In this document: in pieces, positions 11,469 through 21,081 of the stretch
Numbering within the stretch: position 1 is the stretch's first letter
Layout of the letters: each line of letters begins with the position of its first letter
Source of the DNA: Agarophyton chilense
Lineage: Eukaryota > Rhodophyta > Florideophyceae > Gracilariales > Gracilariaceae
Assembly (NCBI GenBank): GCA_030374765.1
Contig: JARGXX010000095.1
Location: 992,001 to 1,056,000, forward strand
DNA length: 64,000 nucleotides
Direction: 5' to 3'
The notes under the pieces: model-generated
What the model was told of the DNA's origin: nothing
Seen by the model: only the letters and a program-made list of their open reading frames with translations
Database searches by the model: none
Translations under genes and position numbers: made by a program

Positions 11469-13916
11469 TCACCAGGAAACTGCGTCCCTCGCCATCCAGT
11501 CGAAGATCGCACAATTGTAGCCCTGGTGGTCCCGCATATTTTCGCAATAGTGATCCTTTGCTACATTGTCGGGACATGCCCAATTGTTGTTGAAACCATC
11601 CACGTACTGTGGAACCTGATACATAATGATGGAGAAAATATTTTCTTCGGTGCCCATCAGACCTTCGCGCAAGGTTGCTGTTAAAGCAACATCGTACATT
11701 GCGGTGATGTACTCAAGCACGAATGCGGAACCACCAAAGATACCTCCTCTACCCACCTTCACGTTTTGTCGCTCAGTCACGTTTTCCACGTTGCAATACT
11801 GGTTGAATGCAGAGTACTCAAACCCATGTACTTCCGTGCTGGGCGTGTAGTCGAAGTGAGTCATGAGGAGTTTGTCAAACATGTGCGCACGAATGATGTG
11901 ATCATTTTTGGGGTTCATAACTGTCGGGTTCTGACAATTATGCTTGGCATCAACGAATAAAAAATGTGTCGTATTCCAGTGATTGGTTCGCGCTACATGC
12001 CGCATCATGAACATCTTTGACATGACCAAAGGATTGTAGTCTTCCAAGCCGGCTTGTGGTGAATTTGCGAGCCATGAAGCCCTACCGAGCCACTCGTCTG
12101 ACTTTCGAATCTGCTGCACAAGATCATAGTTGTCAGGACCAAGCCACCGCGTACGAAGCTCCTCTCTTGTGGTGTATTCGAACACAGTAGAATTCTTTGC
12201 CGCCTCTGTCATGTTCTTTCGCAGTTCGTTCGCGATCCGCTCGGTGGTGTAAACAATTTTTGGATACTCATGCGTCAACCAATTCTGCATGGCATCAAGG
12301 TACATTCGGAAATCTCGACGGAACTGGTACCCGTCCTCCCCTAAACCCGCGCGGCCAATGTCTAACAAGCTCGTTACAAGAGTGATGCGCATTTCGTGAG
12401 GCTGTTCCGGCGGGACGAGGAGCATTGCCTTCTCAACCACATGATGAAGGCTTGTAATATAAGAACGCCAAGGAACTTGATTGTGCAACTTTTCTTTCGC
12501 TGCTGAAGAGCTCAAATCGTTGTCGGCCAATACTCTGTGCTCTTTTAAGAACTGGCTGTATACCTCGTCAATCATGGATCGCTGGTCATGCAGGGTGCCA
12601 GTATAAACGTCAGGCCATTGGTACTTGCGAACAAAGTCAACCGGGTATCTTTCCCTCAACGTGAGCGGGAACGGACTATGTGGATCGTAGTGCACACCCC
12701 CTGCAGCTTTGAACGAAGTTTCGTTCTGCAAGTACTGGTCTCTGATTTCTTCGAGGTCAACTGTGAGACGATAATGGGCATACCAAAAAGTATTGAAGTA
12801 CTTTTGCTCTTGTTGCTCATCGTGACTGAAAAGGCCTGTTCCCAACGCAACCGTGAAGTTGTTATCTGACCAAGCGTAGGGGCGCCAATTGGTATAATAC
12901 TCAAAGTCTAAGAACGGAGACGAATCTCCATACTGCGCGTGTTCGATTTTGTACTGTTTCTCAAACTCATTCAAAACGTCGTCTATAAACCACGTTCGCG
13001 CTAATAAAGCAGGATTGTTTGTCCACTGACAATATTCAGAGGAAGCACAATACACAGCATCTTCATGATCGGCGAAATGTTGTTGTGACGAAGATGGCTT
13101 TGGACACTCGGTTATGCGCCCTTTACCAGGGAACACAGACGGTGGGTGCGACTGCCAGTGATGAACGTAACACAGCAAGTTCTTTTGAATGTTAAGAATG
13201 GATTGCTCTCTGCCGTAATGCATAATAAGAGCATGCAACGGAACTCCCGGGTTGTGGCGGTGTCTGAATCGCACGACGTTGGCAATGTTAGACTGCAGGA
13301 GCTGCTTGGAGTAGAGCAATCGCGATCGTGTTGTGGAGGTGTTCTCGATGAGAGCCCAGTCCTTCTCCAGCAAAAGCACATAATCGCAGCGCGCGGCGCG
13401 AAGCATGCGCGAGATGGCAAGGCCCAGGGGCAGATTCTCGGAGGAGGAAATAATGCGACGCTTTGTGTATGGAAGCGCGAAGAAGTGCGGAATGGTTTGG
13501 CGTGAGAGTTTGGTTTTGTGGGCAAATGACGCAGCACCATTGACAAAGATCAGCACGTCGTCGACCAGGTGGAGCAGTCCATTGCGGTGCCATGTGGCCA
13601 AAGAATGTTGAAAGGATTTCAACTCGCCGTGGAAAAGCACCACGGCGGAAATGTTTGACGGAGGCGATGATCGAAACGCGCCTCCGGCAGCAAAGGAAAG
13701 CAGCAGCGCCACTGCCAGGGCGGTGAGAAGCGCGGTGAGAAGCGCTGGGTTAACGTGGGCGATTCTGAAACGTAACAGGGAGCGCTTGGAGGACGAAGGC
13801 TTGAAGACTGTGCGAACCGTGCGGCGCCGCGCTACGGTGGCGGAGAAAGAAACCATACTCCGCAGCGAAGCAACAACGCAGCACGGCGCGCACGGCGGCG
13901 CGAAGACAGCAGACAA
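11469..13916 (-). CDS. Type II membrane glycosyltransferase-like protein 1 (GT-A-like + HtrL/YibB-like)
   Basis: 815 residues, intronless. A basic N terminus is followed by one membrane anchor (about 57-78), the topology of Golgi glycosyltransferases. The first luminal domain (about 88-330) looks GT-A/GT2-like: AVVLFHGELKSF opens it, and NLPLGLAISRML then YVLLLEKDW (to about 187) resembles the nucleotide-sugar/DxD edge, with E-K-D in place of a classic DxD. The second domain (about 535-815) starts ITLVTSLLDIGR and has nPLVMSKMFMM, THFLFVDAKHN, GRGGIFGGSAFVLE and MGTEENIF, matching my memory of the bacterial HtrL/YibB family of polysaccharide-linked proteins. It is a paralogue of the divergent gene at 14260-16980. 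A role in glycan or cell-wall synthesis is inferred. Several N-glycosylation sequons support a luminal location. Confidence 0.78.
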   Translation of the reverse strand: MSAVFAPPCAPCCVVASLRSMVSFSATVARRRTVRTVFKPSSSKRSLLRFRIAHVNPALLTALLTALAVALLLSFAAGGAFRSSPPSNISAVVLFHGELKSFQHSLATWHRNGLLHLVDDVLIFVNGAASFAHKTKLSRQTIPHFFALPYTKRRIISSSENLPLGLAISRMLRAARCDYVLLLEKDWALIENTSTTRSRLLYSKQLLQSNIANVVRFRHRHNPGVPLHALIMHYGREQSILNIQKNLLCYVHHWQSHPPSVFPGKGRITECPKPSSSQQHFADHEDAVYCASSEYCQWTNNPALLARTWFIDDVLNEFEKQYKIEHAQYGDSSPFLDFEYYTNWRPYAWSDNNFTVALGTGLFSHDEQQEQKYFNTFWYAHYRLTVDLEEIRDQYLQNETSFKAAGGVHYDPHSPFPLTLRERYPVDFVRKYQWPDVYTGTLHDQRSMIDEVYSQFLKEHRVLADNDLSSSAAKEKLHNQVPWRSYITSLHHVVEKAMLLVPPEQPHEMRITLVTSLLDIGRAGLGEDGYQFRRDFRMYLDAMQNWLTHEYPKIVYTTERIANELRKNMTEAAKNSTVFEYTTREELRTRWLGPDNYDLVQQIRKSDEWLGRASWLANSPQAGLEDYNPLVMSKMFMMRHVARTNHWNTTHFLFVDAKHNCQNPTVMNPKNDHIIRAHMFDKLLMTHFDYTPSTEVHGFEYSAFNQYCNVENVTERQNVKVGRGGIFGGSAFVLEYITAMYDVALTATLREGLMGTEENIFSIIMYQVPQYVDGFNNNWACPDNVAKDHYCENMRDHQGYNCAIFDWMARDAVSW

Positions 13917-14259
13917 GTCATGAGCGAGAACGGCGGTGACGCGTAGTAGATAGAGCGAGAGCGATGGCTAACTGTTCTGCAAGCAGAGTAAAGCAAAGTT
14001 AAGCAACGTTGAGTGGGAATGCAGCCATATGCGTTGAGTTGCCACCTGTCCACGCGACGTACGTGTCCAGCGGTGACGCCCACTTGCGGACAGCAAGTCA
14101 CGTGCGCTGCCAGTGTCGGGCGCGGGCGCGCGTCGGCTGCTCGCCAGTCGCACAGGTGCTCTTCACGCGGCGCGGCGCACTCGCATGCCCCGCGGCCGCA
14201 CGTATTGTGCTCGTCACGTTGTTTGCTGCTCACCAGTGGTTTTGCTTGACGTAGTCGGC
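13917..14259. promoter_or_regulatory. Shared divergent promoter region of the two glycosyltransferase-like genes
   Basis: About 343 bp separate the start codons of the two head-to-head paralogues, so both promoters and 5' leaders must fit here. The text is GC-rich with no obvious TATA box. The plus-strand frame is open through part of it, back to 14113, but that translation is Arg/Ala/Cys-rich and lacks the paralogue's N-terminal pattern. Confidence 0.5.
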
Positions 14260-16980
14260 ATGGCCTCGCCGGGCCCACTGCACCCCCGCTTTCCCAGAAC
14301 GTCCGCGTCTGGCCAGCAGCTTCCGCTGCATCTCTCCGTCGACAAGAGACCCCCCTCTGCGTCCGGCGCGCGTGGTCGAGCCCGCGCCCTCTTCAAGCCG
14401 CTTTTGCAGTATCGCCGATCGAAGAAGACCCGCGCTTTGCTCACGCTCGTTTCGCTGGCGCTCTTGATCTCGGCGCTGGTTTTTTTTCTGTTTGGTTTCC
14501 TGTTTCCGGCTTCTGTTGCTCCGCTCAAACATGCCATCCATTCTGACCTTTCTCACCTTTCTGGTCCTTCGCCGCCCTTGAATCATTCACAAGCCGCCGA
14601 ACACGCTGTGCAACACGCTGACAACAGCGCTGACCTTTCTGCTCAACCAATCGCCGACCACCCTGCAACGTTGCCGGAACACCCCGTCGTGCAGCCTGTG
14701 CAGAAACAAGGCGCATCCGCTGCGAACGATCAAGACAACATCCTGGTCCACGCCGTGCAACCTGTGCGTGCAGATGTTTCTACATTCGCCAACCATCGTG
14801 AAAAGTATGACCAAGCGTCCGTGTCGATCGTGGTACTATTTCACAATGAGTACGAGTCCATGAAGACCTCTCTCGATTCCTGGCTTCAAAATGGGCTCAT
14901 CGACTACACACAGGAAATCCTCTTCTTTCTCAATGGCGTTGAAAGTGACGAGCAGTTCTTGAAACAAATACCACAATATGAACAGGTCCCCAACGACAAA
15001 CGTAAAATACACGTCTCCGCAGAGAATTTGCCCCTGGGAAAAGCCATCACCAAAATGGTCCAACTGGCCTCTAGCGAGTACGTCTTGTTGCTGGAGAAGG
15101 ACTGGAAGCTGATTGAACCGCCGCACATCACCAAATCTCGTCTTCTTGATTCCAAGGTCCTCATCGCCTCCGGCGTCGCCCACCTGGTTCGTCATCGTCA
15201 CCGTCACGACCCTGGTGTTCCGCTGCATGCACTAATCATGCACCAAGGCAGGGAGGAGTCCATTCTTAGACAACAGCCTAATCTTTTGTGCTTCGTACAC
15301 CACTGGCAAGAGGACCCCGCGAACATGTTCCCCGGAAAAGGCATCATGCATCGCTGTGGCGGCCAAGAACGAAACGTTGACGAAGAGGACGTGTATTGCT
15401 CTCCGTCCAAGTACTGTCAATGGAACAACAATCCAGGCATTTTCAAGAGGCAATGGTTTTTGGATCAAGTCGGAAATGAGTACCTGAAACAGTACAAAAT
15501 CGAGTATGATCAACATGGAATCCAATCGCCGTTTCTTGACTTTGAATACTACACAAACTGGAGGCCGTACGCGTGGAGCGATAAGAATTTTTCGATAGCC
15601 GTCGGCACTGGGCTGTTTAGCCACGCTGAGTCGGAACACAAGCATTTTAACACTTTCTGGTATGCGCATTATCGCTTGGAGACCGATCTGGAAGAAGTTC
15701 GCAACCAGTATCTTCGCAATGAGACTCGGTTCAAGAAACTGGGTGGTGTGCATTACGACCCCGAGTTTCCAAAACCACAAAATATGTTGGAAAGGTATCC
15801 GGTGGAATTCGTGAGGAAGTTTCATTTTGACGACATGTATACCGGCACCATTGAGACGCAACGCAAGATGATTGACGAGTACTACCAAGAATACTTGCGT
15901 GAAAACAGAGTAGTAACCGAGGAGGAATGGAACGAGAGTGGGGGCGCAAAGTCGCCAAAACTGACAAAACCGGTGAACTGGAGAGCGCATATCACCAAAC
16001 TGCATTCTATCGTGGAAAAGGCGATGATGCTTGTGCCAGCGCCCATGCCACACGAGACCAACATCACGCTGGTGACATGTCTGCTGGACATAGGACGTGA
16101 CTCTCTTGCGAACGACGCGTACCAGTTCCGTCGGGAGTTCAAGATGTACCTGGACGCGATGCAGGAATGGTTGCGGCACAAATACGTAAAGGTGGTGTAC
16201 ACGTCGAGAGAAATCGCGGACGAATTGCTGAAGGACATGTGCGAGGAATGCAAATCGTCGACCAAGTTTGTGTACATCACGCGCGAGGAGTTGCGGAGTA
16301 AATGGGTGGGGGTGGACAACTACGAAAAGGTGCAGGAGATCCGGGGGTCCAAGGAGTGGCTTGAGCGGGCGTCGTGGCTGTCAAACGCGCCTCAGGCGCG
16401 ATTGAAGGACTACAACGCGCTGGTGATGTCCAAGATGTACATGATGAGGGATGCAGCGCGGCAGAACGTGTGGGGAACGACTCACTTTGTGTTCTTCGAT
16501 GCGAAGCATAACTGCCGACGGGTAGACATGATGCACGAGAAGAACGACCACATTCTGCGGGCGCACATGCTGGACAAGCTGCTGTTGACGACGTTTGACT
16601 ACAAGCCGTCGTCGGAGGTGCACGGGTTCGAGTACAAGGCGTTCAACCGGTACTGCAACATGAAGAATGAGGAGGAGCGGCAGGTGGTGCGGGTGGGGCG
16701 GGGGGGCATTTTCGGGGGGTCTGCGTTTGTGCTGGAGTTTGTGACGGCGATGTATGACGTGGCGCTGACGGCGAGCCTGCGGGAGGGGGTGATGGGGACG
16801 GAGGAAAACGTGTTGTCGATTGTGAAGTACCAGGTGCCGCAGTACGTGGACGAGTTCAGCAACAACTGGGCGTGCGTGGACAAGGTGGAGAAGGACCACT
16901 ACTGCGAGAGCAAGCGGGACGCGCAGGGATACAATTGCGCCATTGTGGAGTGGATGGCACGGGACGGGGTTGCGGCGTGA
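14260..16980 (+). CDS. Type II membrane glycosyltransferase-like protein 2 (GT-A-like + HtrL/YibB-like)
   Basis: 906 residues from the ATG at 14260 (MASPG). The in-frame ATG at 14113 would add 49 residues without any membrane or family feature, so I prefer 14260. One transmembrane anchor lies at about 58-82, followed by a His/Ala/Gln-rich stem of about 100 residues. The GT-A-like domain has SIVVLFHNEYESM, NLPLGKAITKM and YVLLLEKDW (EKDW at 279-282). The C-terminal HtrL/YibB-like domain has ITLVTCLLDIGR, THFVFFDAKHN, GRGGIFGGSAFVLEF and MGTEENVL. It aligns end to end with protein 1, including DFEYYTNWRPYAWSD. The likely role is transfer of sugar to a secreted glycan in the Golgi; donor and acceptor are unknown. 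No intron. Confidence 0.8.
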   Translation: MASPGPLHPRFPRTSASGQQLPLHLSVDKRPPSASGARGRARALFKPLLQYRRSKKTRALLTLVSLALLISALVFFLFGFLFPASVAPLKHAIHSDLSHLSGPSPPLNHSQAAEHAVQHADNSADLSAQPIADHPATLPEHPVVQPVQKQGASAANDQDNILVHAVQPVRADVSTFANHREKYDQASVSIVVLFHNEYESMKTSLDSWLQNGLIDYTQEILFFLNGVESDEQFLKQIPQYEQVPNDKRKIHVSAENLPLGKAITKMVQLASSEYVLLLEKDWKLIEPPHITKSRLLDSKVLIASGVAHLVRHRHRHDPGVPLHALIMHQGREESILRQQPNLLCFVHHWQEDPANMFPGKGIMHRCGGQERNVDEEDVYCSPSKYCQWNNNPGIFKRQWFLDQVGNEYLKQYKIEYDQHGIQSPFLDFEYYTNWRPYAWSDKNFSIAVGTGLFSHAESEHKHFNTFWYAHYRLETDLEEVRNQYLRNETRFKKLGGVHYDPEFPKPQNMLERYPVEFVRKFHFDDMYTGTIETQRKMIDEYYQEYLRENRVVTEEEWNESGGAKSPKLTKPVNWRAHITKLHSIVEKAMMLVPAPMPHETNITLVTCLLDIGRDSLANDAYQFRREFKMYLDAMQEWLRHKYVKVVYTSREIADELLKDMCEECKSSTKFVYITREELRSKWVGVDNYEKVQEIRGSKEWLERASWLSNAPQARLKDYNALVMSKMYMMRDAARQNVWGTTHFVFFDAKHNCRRVDMMHEKNDHILRAHMLDKLLLTTFDYKPSSEVHGFEYKAFNRYCNMKNEEERQVVRVGRGGIFGGSAFVLEFVTAMYDVALTASLREGVMGTEENVLSIVKYQVPQYVDEFSNNWACVDKVEKDHYCESKRDAQGYNCAIVEWMARDGVAA

Positions 16981-17354
16981 CGGAGTTGGGCGTTGGGGTG
17001 GGGCTTTGTGTGACAAGAAGTAATGTCTGTAAACGTAAACACGGGGTTGGTTGTAAAGTGATTTGAAGTTTATTATTATTGTTAGGAGGGAGGGGGGCGG
17101 CCAGCTGGCGGGAGACGGCCTCGGGGGGCTGAATTGAGCGCGCCACGTCGCGCGGGGCGCGCGCGCGAAGCGCAACGCCGCGCCTCGCTCGTGTCGTCTG
17201 CGTCTCGAGTGAGCGCGTGCGCGCCTTGTCGTGGGTGGCGAACGCTACGCGCATGTCGCGCGCCGCCGCGCGTCGTGCCATGGCGCATGCTGTTCACGCC
17301 CCTCCCCGTCACCTTCCTCCTCCACCTCCCTCCCCCTTCCCGCTAGATACACTT

Positions 17355-17410
17355 CCCCCCTCATCCTCTCCCCTCATCCTCCCCCCTCATCCTCCCCCCT
17401 CATCCTCCCC
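17355..17410. repeat. Tandem CCCCCCTCATCCT-type minisatellite
   Basis: Four to five copies of a 13-14 bp unit (C-run followed by TCATCCT) lie in tandem about 60 bp upstream of the AhpD-like paralogue B start. A similar C/T-rich tract lies upstream of paralogue A at 8345-8455. Confidence 0.8.
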
Positions 17411-17469
17411 CCTCGTCTGCCCGTTGCTCTCCTCGCTCACACCTTGCTTCCGTCCTTCACCGGTCGCTC

Positions 17470-19893
17470 ATGTCGCGCGCCGCTCCACCCCCCGTCTCCG
17501 TCTCCGTCTCCGTCTCCGTCTCCGACCCCTCCCCCACCACCACTTCCCCGGGCGCAGCCTCCGTCCCCCCCGCGCCGCACCCCCGCCCCTGGCTGCGCTC
17601 GCGCTCGCGCTCCCGCTCCCGCTCCCGCTCCCGCGTTTACCACGCCTTCGACCACCAGCTCCCGCCGCCGCCGTCCTCCGCCCCAGCCTCGTCGCAGGCG
17701 CTTTCGTCCTCCGCCTCCTTCTCCGCCTCGCCCACCGTCCTCACCTCCATGACGTCCTCCTCCCTTCGCCGTCGCCACCTTTCCCGTCAGCGTTGCTCTC
17801 TTCGCCATGACCACCACATGTCGCTCTCCGATCCGCATCCCTCCGACCCGGACCTCGTGCAACGAACCCATCACCTGTCCGATGACGCGTCCACCGCGCG
17901 TCGCGTCGTCACCGACACCCCGCATCGTGCCCACTTCGTACGCGCACTGCTTCCGCCCCCGTCCTCGCATATGCTACATCACAACTGCGCCTCCATCACT
18001 CAGTTCTTGCGCCCTGTCACGCTCCCCATCGACTGTGTGCCTGAATCCACCGACGCCGCGTTCAAGCCCCATGCTAACTTGCTGCGCAGGGTCACCCTGC
18101 ATCACTTTGAGCTCAATCGCTACCTCTTCGCGTACAAGCCCCTGGCTCGTGTGCACGCCGTCATGGCCGCCACATTGCTTGGACCCGCCCATCTCGATTC
18201 CAACAACTTTCCCATGTCCCCGCTGCTGCGCACCGCTGTCATGTACCTTGCCGGCAATTCCTACCGCAACGTGTACGTTATGACCTACGCAGCTCAACTC
18301 AAAAGCATTCACCGTTCCACACCGCCCGCCCAAGGAATCATGCCCTCTGTGCTCTTGAAGGGGCTTCATCTCCCCAAATCGCAACTTATCGCGCTTGATT
18401 ACGCCCAACAATTGCTCTCTGACGATTATGCCGTGTCAGACGCAACAAGCAAGCGTTTTATCGATACCCAACCGAACGATGCATCTGACCTAGATCGATA
18501 CATTGCTGCCACCTGTGCTTACGGCGCCTTTCTGTCAAGTCTCACCAGCACTCTGGACCTCGAGCTCACTCACGCCGCCATTCAGTATGCCTCCACGAAC
18601 TTGCAAGGTCTGCCGTGGAAGTCCAGCTCTGCGCCGTTGAACGTTGGCTTTACCGATGATGAGCTTGATCAATTTGGTTCCTCGAACGCCAATTCTACCT
18701 TTGGCGCCAAACCAAAGCCGATGAAAGAACGTTTCAGCCTTCACAACAACTACCATCGTCACAGTCAAAACGCCAAGAGTCGCTCTCGTGCCGTTCGCAA
18801 AGTATCACATTTTCTTTCGTACTCTTTAATGGCACCAAAGATTATCGGCGACGTCAACCGAATTACGAAGAGCTGGATGAGCAGTGCCCAAATTCCACTG
18901 CCCGGCGAGCTGTTTGAGTGTAATGATTTCATCTGTCATGCGTTTGGCTTCGAACCGTTTTACTTTTCCACGCAGGCAATGGCTAGCGAATCCATGAGAC
19001 GAGCCTTTCTTTTCGGATGCACAGAGCTTTTGTTTAGCGAAAGAGATGTTCCAAGACGTCTCAAGTTTGTTCTCTGCTATGTGCTGTCTTCTGGACGAGA
19101 ACGCCAAAGAATAGACACCGAACACACAAAGAGCTTCGAGCGACAGGGATTGCATAACGGCCGGTCAATCACCTCTGTATACAAGCAAAGGCCTTATGAT
19201 GCCTTGAGCATCATGTCGGCGCATGCGGCGTATCTCGCTTGTAAATACGGCTCGTGTGCCGCAGAACTCGTTGCCGCCACTGACGTCAGTCGTGTGCGGG
19301 GCGCGATGGAAAGATATAATAATCGATGCGACCTTAACATGCATACTCGTCTTGTAGACTTTCCACTTCCCAAGAGAGACTGTGCGGCAGTCCTGTTAGC
19401 TCACGCGCTGCTGCAGGAGTCACCATGCATCCCGGAAGAAGAACTGTTCACCTTTGAGGCTTGTTTTGGTTTATCAAAGGACGCTAATCAAGCGAGCAGA
19501 AATAGCAGGCGGGCCTTTCTGGAGGTGCTCGGAACGTCTTGTATGTGGAGTTCGTTGGAAAGATACGCGACGGGTGTGCTGGCGTTTGACATTGATTGTA
19601 CGTCCAATTTGGTGTTTGGGAAGGGGAGGGCGGAGCCCACTATCACTGAGTTTTGTCAAAGTATAGAAGGTAAGAAAATTGGCTTAAGCTTAGCTGTTGG
19701 CGATGACGGAAAATTGGTTAGAACTCGCTCCGACCCAAAAGCCACGAGAGCTCAATCTCTTCGAAGCGCTGCGAGGAGTAAGAAAAGGCTGCACAGAAAG
19801 AGAACTAGCTCTGTTTTGAGCACAGGACTGCGGGTGGCTCGGATGTTTAGTTGTGAGGAATTGCTCTCCAAAGAAAGTCCGGCAGTTGCATAG
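17470..19893 (+). CDS. AhpD/CMD-like helical protein, paralogue B
   Basis: 807 residues, intronless. The first 100 residues are low complexity: SVSVSVS from a GTCTCC repeat, then SRSRSRSRS from a CGCTCC repeat. The folded part parallels the gene at 8506-10950: AYGAFLSSLTSTLDL, then FVLCYVLSSGRER and, after an insert, MSAHAAYLACKYG, then a C-terminal block starting AAVLLAHALLQ. The histidine-containing helix after a conserved LCYVL strand resembles AhpD-like folds, without a CxxC pair. A Lys/Arg-rich patch (about 410-450) separates the two helical blocks. The initiator is the first ATG of the frame; a later one (MTSSSLRRR, 17750) would remove most of the low-complexity leader and cannot be excluded. 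Function unknown. Confidence 0.7.
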   Translation: MSRAAPPPVSVSVSVSVSDPSPTTTSPGAASVPPAPHPRPWLRSRSRSRSRSRSRVYHAFDHQLPPPPSSAPASSQALSSSASFSASPTVLTSMTSSSLRRRHLSRQRCSLRHDHHMSLSDPHPSDPDLVQRTHHLSDDASTARRVVTDTPHRAHFVRALLPPPSSHMLHHNCASITQFLRPVTLPIDCVPESTDAAFKPHANLLRRVTLHHFELNRYLFAYKPLARVHAVMAATLLGPAHLDSNNFPMSPLLRTAVMYLAGNSYRNVYVMTYAAQLKSIHRSTPPAQGIMPSVLLKGLHLPKSQLIALDYAQQLLSDDYAVSDATSKRFIDTQPNDASDLDRYIAATCAYGAFLSSLTSTLDLELTHAAIQYASTNLQGLPWKSSSAPLNVGFTDDELDQFGSSNANSTFGAKPKPMKERFSLHNNYHRHSQNAKSRSRAVRKVSHFLSYSLMAPKIIGDVNRITKSWMSSAQIPLPGELFECNDFICHAFGFEPFYFSTQAMASESMRRAFLFGCTELLFSERDVPRRLKFVLCYVLSSGRERQRIDTEHTKSFERQGLHNGRSITSVYKQRPYDALSIMSAHAAYLACKYGSCAAELVAATDVSRVRGAMERYNNRCDLNMHTRLVDFPLPKRDCAAVLLAHALLQESPCIPEEELFTFEACFGLSKDANQASRNSRRAFLEVLGTSCMWSSLERYATGVLAFDIDCTSNLVFGKGRAEPTITEFCQSIEGKKIGLSLAVGDDGKLVRTRSDPKATRAQSLRSAARSKKRLHRKRTSSVLSTGLRVARMFSCEELLSKESPAVA

Positions 19894-20806
19894 AGGTCAC
19901 GAAGAGGTAGCTCTTACATATTGTTCTTGTCTAGATGTTAATATGGAAAGCAGTGCAGACCACACTGATGATATTTGCCCAACGTAGCCATAGTATTGAA
20001 ACGGGGGCGTGGTCTATGGGATTTCTCGTTCAAGAGACAAGTTTCTTACCTGAGTTGTGGTTCTTTGTAAGCGGACACTCAGGAAGAACGCAGTAATATC
20101 ATGAACCTCTGGCTTTCAAGTTTGCCCCAGTTCTATCATACCAGCGTCACCACGGTTTGTAACGCAAACTCTGCAATGGTGTCTGTTTTCCAGGAATCCT
20201 TCCGGCCGGGCCAGCGGATGTGAAATTGATTTGTTACTACGGTACCCTTCGCAGATATCTACCGACGAGAGATACAAGATATATGCAATACTCAAAAATT
20301 CGGTCTCACGTACGTATCTCCCATCAAACGACACATCAAAAGCTGTACAGTGTACAATTACTTCACATGTGTCATGTGTAGATACAGTGTATTCATGACA
20401 CATGGAACGTAGCACCACACGTAACCTTACAGTAATTCGCCCGCCATGACTTGCCATCGACATCACGTCATCTCATTGAATCCAATCAACTAGAAACCAA
20501 AACCCCGAGTATCGTTGAGTGGGTGGCTTCAATTCTTAATCCTCTCTAGAGATAAGTTATGCAGGATATGATACAACGGTGCGTATGATACTGCTAAGGG
20601 AACGCACATGATGGTCATGAGCACCGTGATGGTGAGCTCACAACGCCACCGGGGCCCAAGTTTTTAAAAAGCCGCTCACCACATCGTTGCATTTCAATTT
20701 GCAAACGTAAGGGAATAAAACGCAACTGTCGGGTTTGTTCAAGCAGAATCTCATTGAAAAGGTCGTACGAAAGCAAATGGGCGTTCACATCATCCAAGAG
20801 TATTAA

Positions 20807-21081
20807 CTGTGCCGCACAAATCGTAGAGGGGCAGCAGGCCGTAGGATTTTTGTCTACTTGGCGGTGGTCCATAGGTGGTTATGAAGCTATAGGGAAGGCC
20901 CCGGAGAGCTTCATCTTTCGGTCAGAAACAAGTGAAAATTTACAGAGGACCAAACGACCACTCTACTTTTCACTGGGAGCGCTGTTTTTCAGAACACAGC
21001 AGCAAGTAAACATGTGGTAGCGATGCCTCTCCAGACGCCACGCTTCCATGAGGAACACGCCTGAAATCGAAATATGTACTG
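20807..21081 (+). repeat. Left arm of a diverged inverted repeat
   Basis: About 270 bp that reappears as its reverse complement at 24290-24565, with high similarity by eye and several small indels. Shared landmarks are CTGTGCCRCACAAAT near one end, the run GAAGCTCTCCGGGGCCTTCC (antisense here), and a block around GGCGTGTTCCTCATGGAAGC at the other end (antisense here). Confidence 0.8.

Noticed and set aside
14113..14259. 49-residue N-terminal extension of glycosyltransferase-like protein 2
   Set aside because: Lacks conservation with the paralogue and lies in the shared promoter region; the ATG at 14260 gives a usual type II topology.
15232..16179. Long minus-strand frame of 315 codons inside glycosyltransferase-like gene 2
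   Set aside because: Shadow of the plus-strand gene, whose motifs and paralogue alignment are clear. The antisense text has no family pattern.
16381..17175. Minus-strand frame of 264 codons over the end of glycosyltransferase-like gene 2
   Set aside because: Arg/His/Pro-rich shadow produced by strong third-position GC bias in the plus-strand gene.
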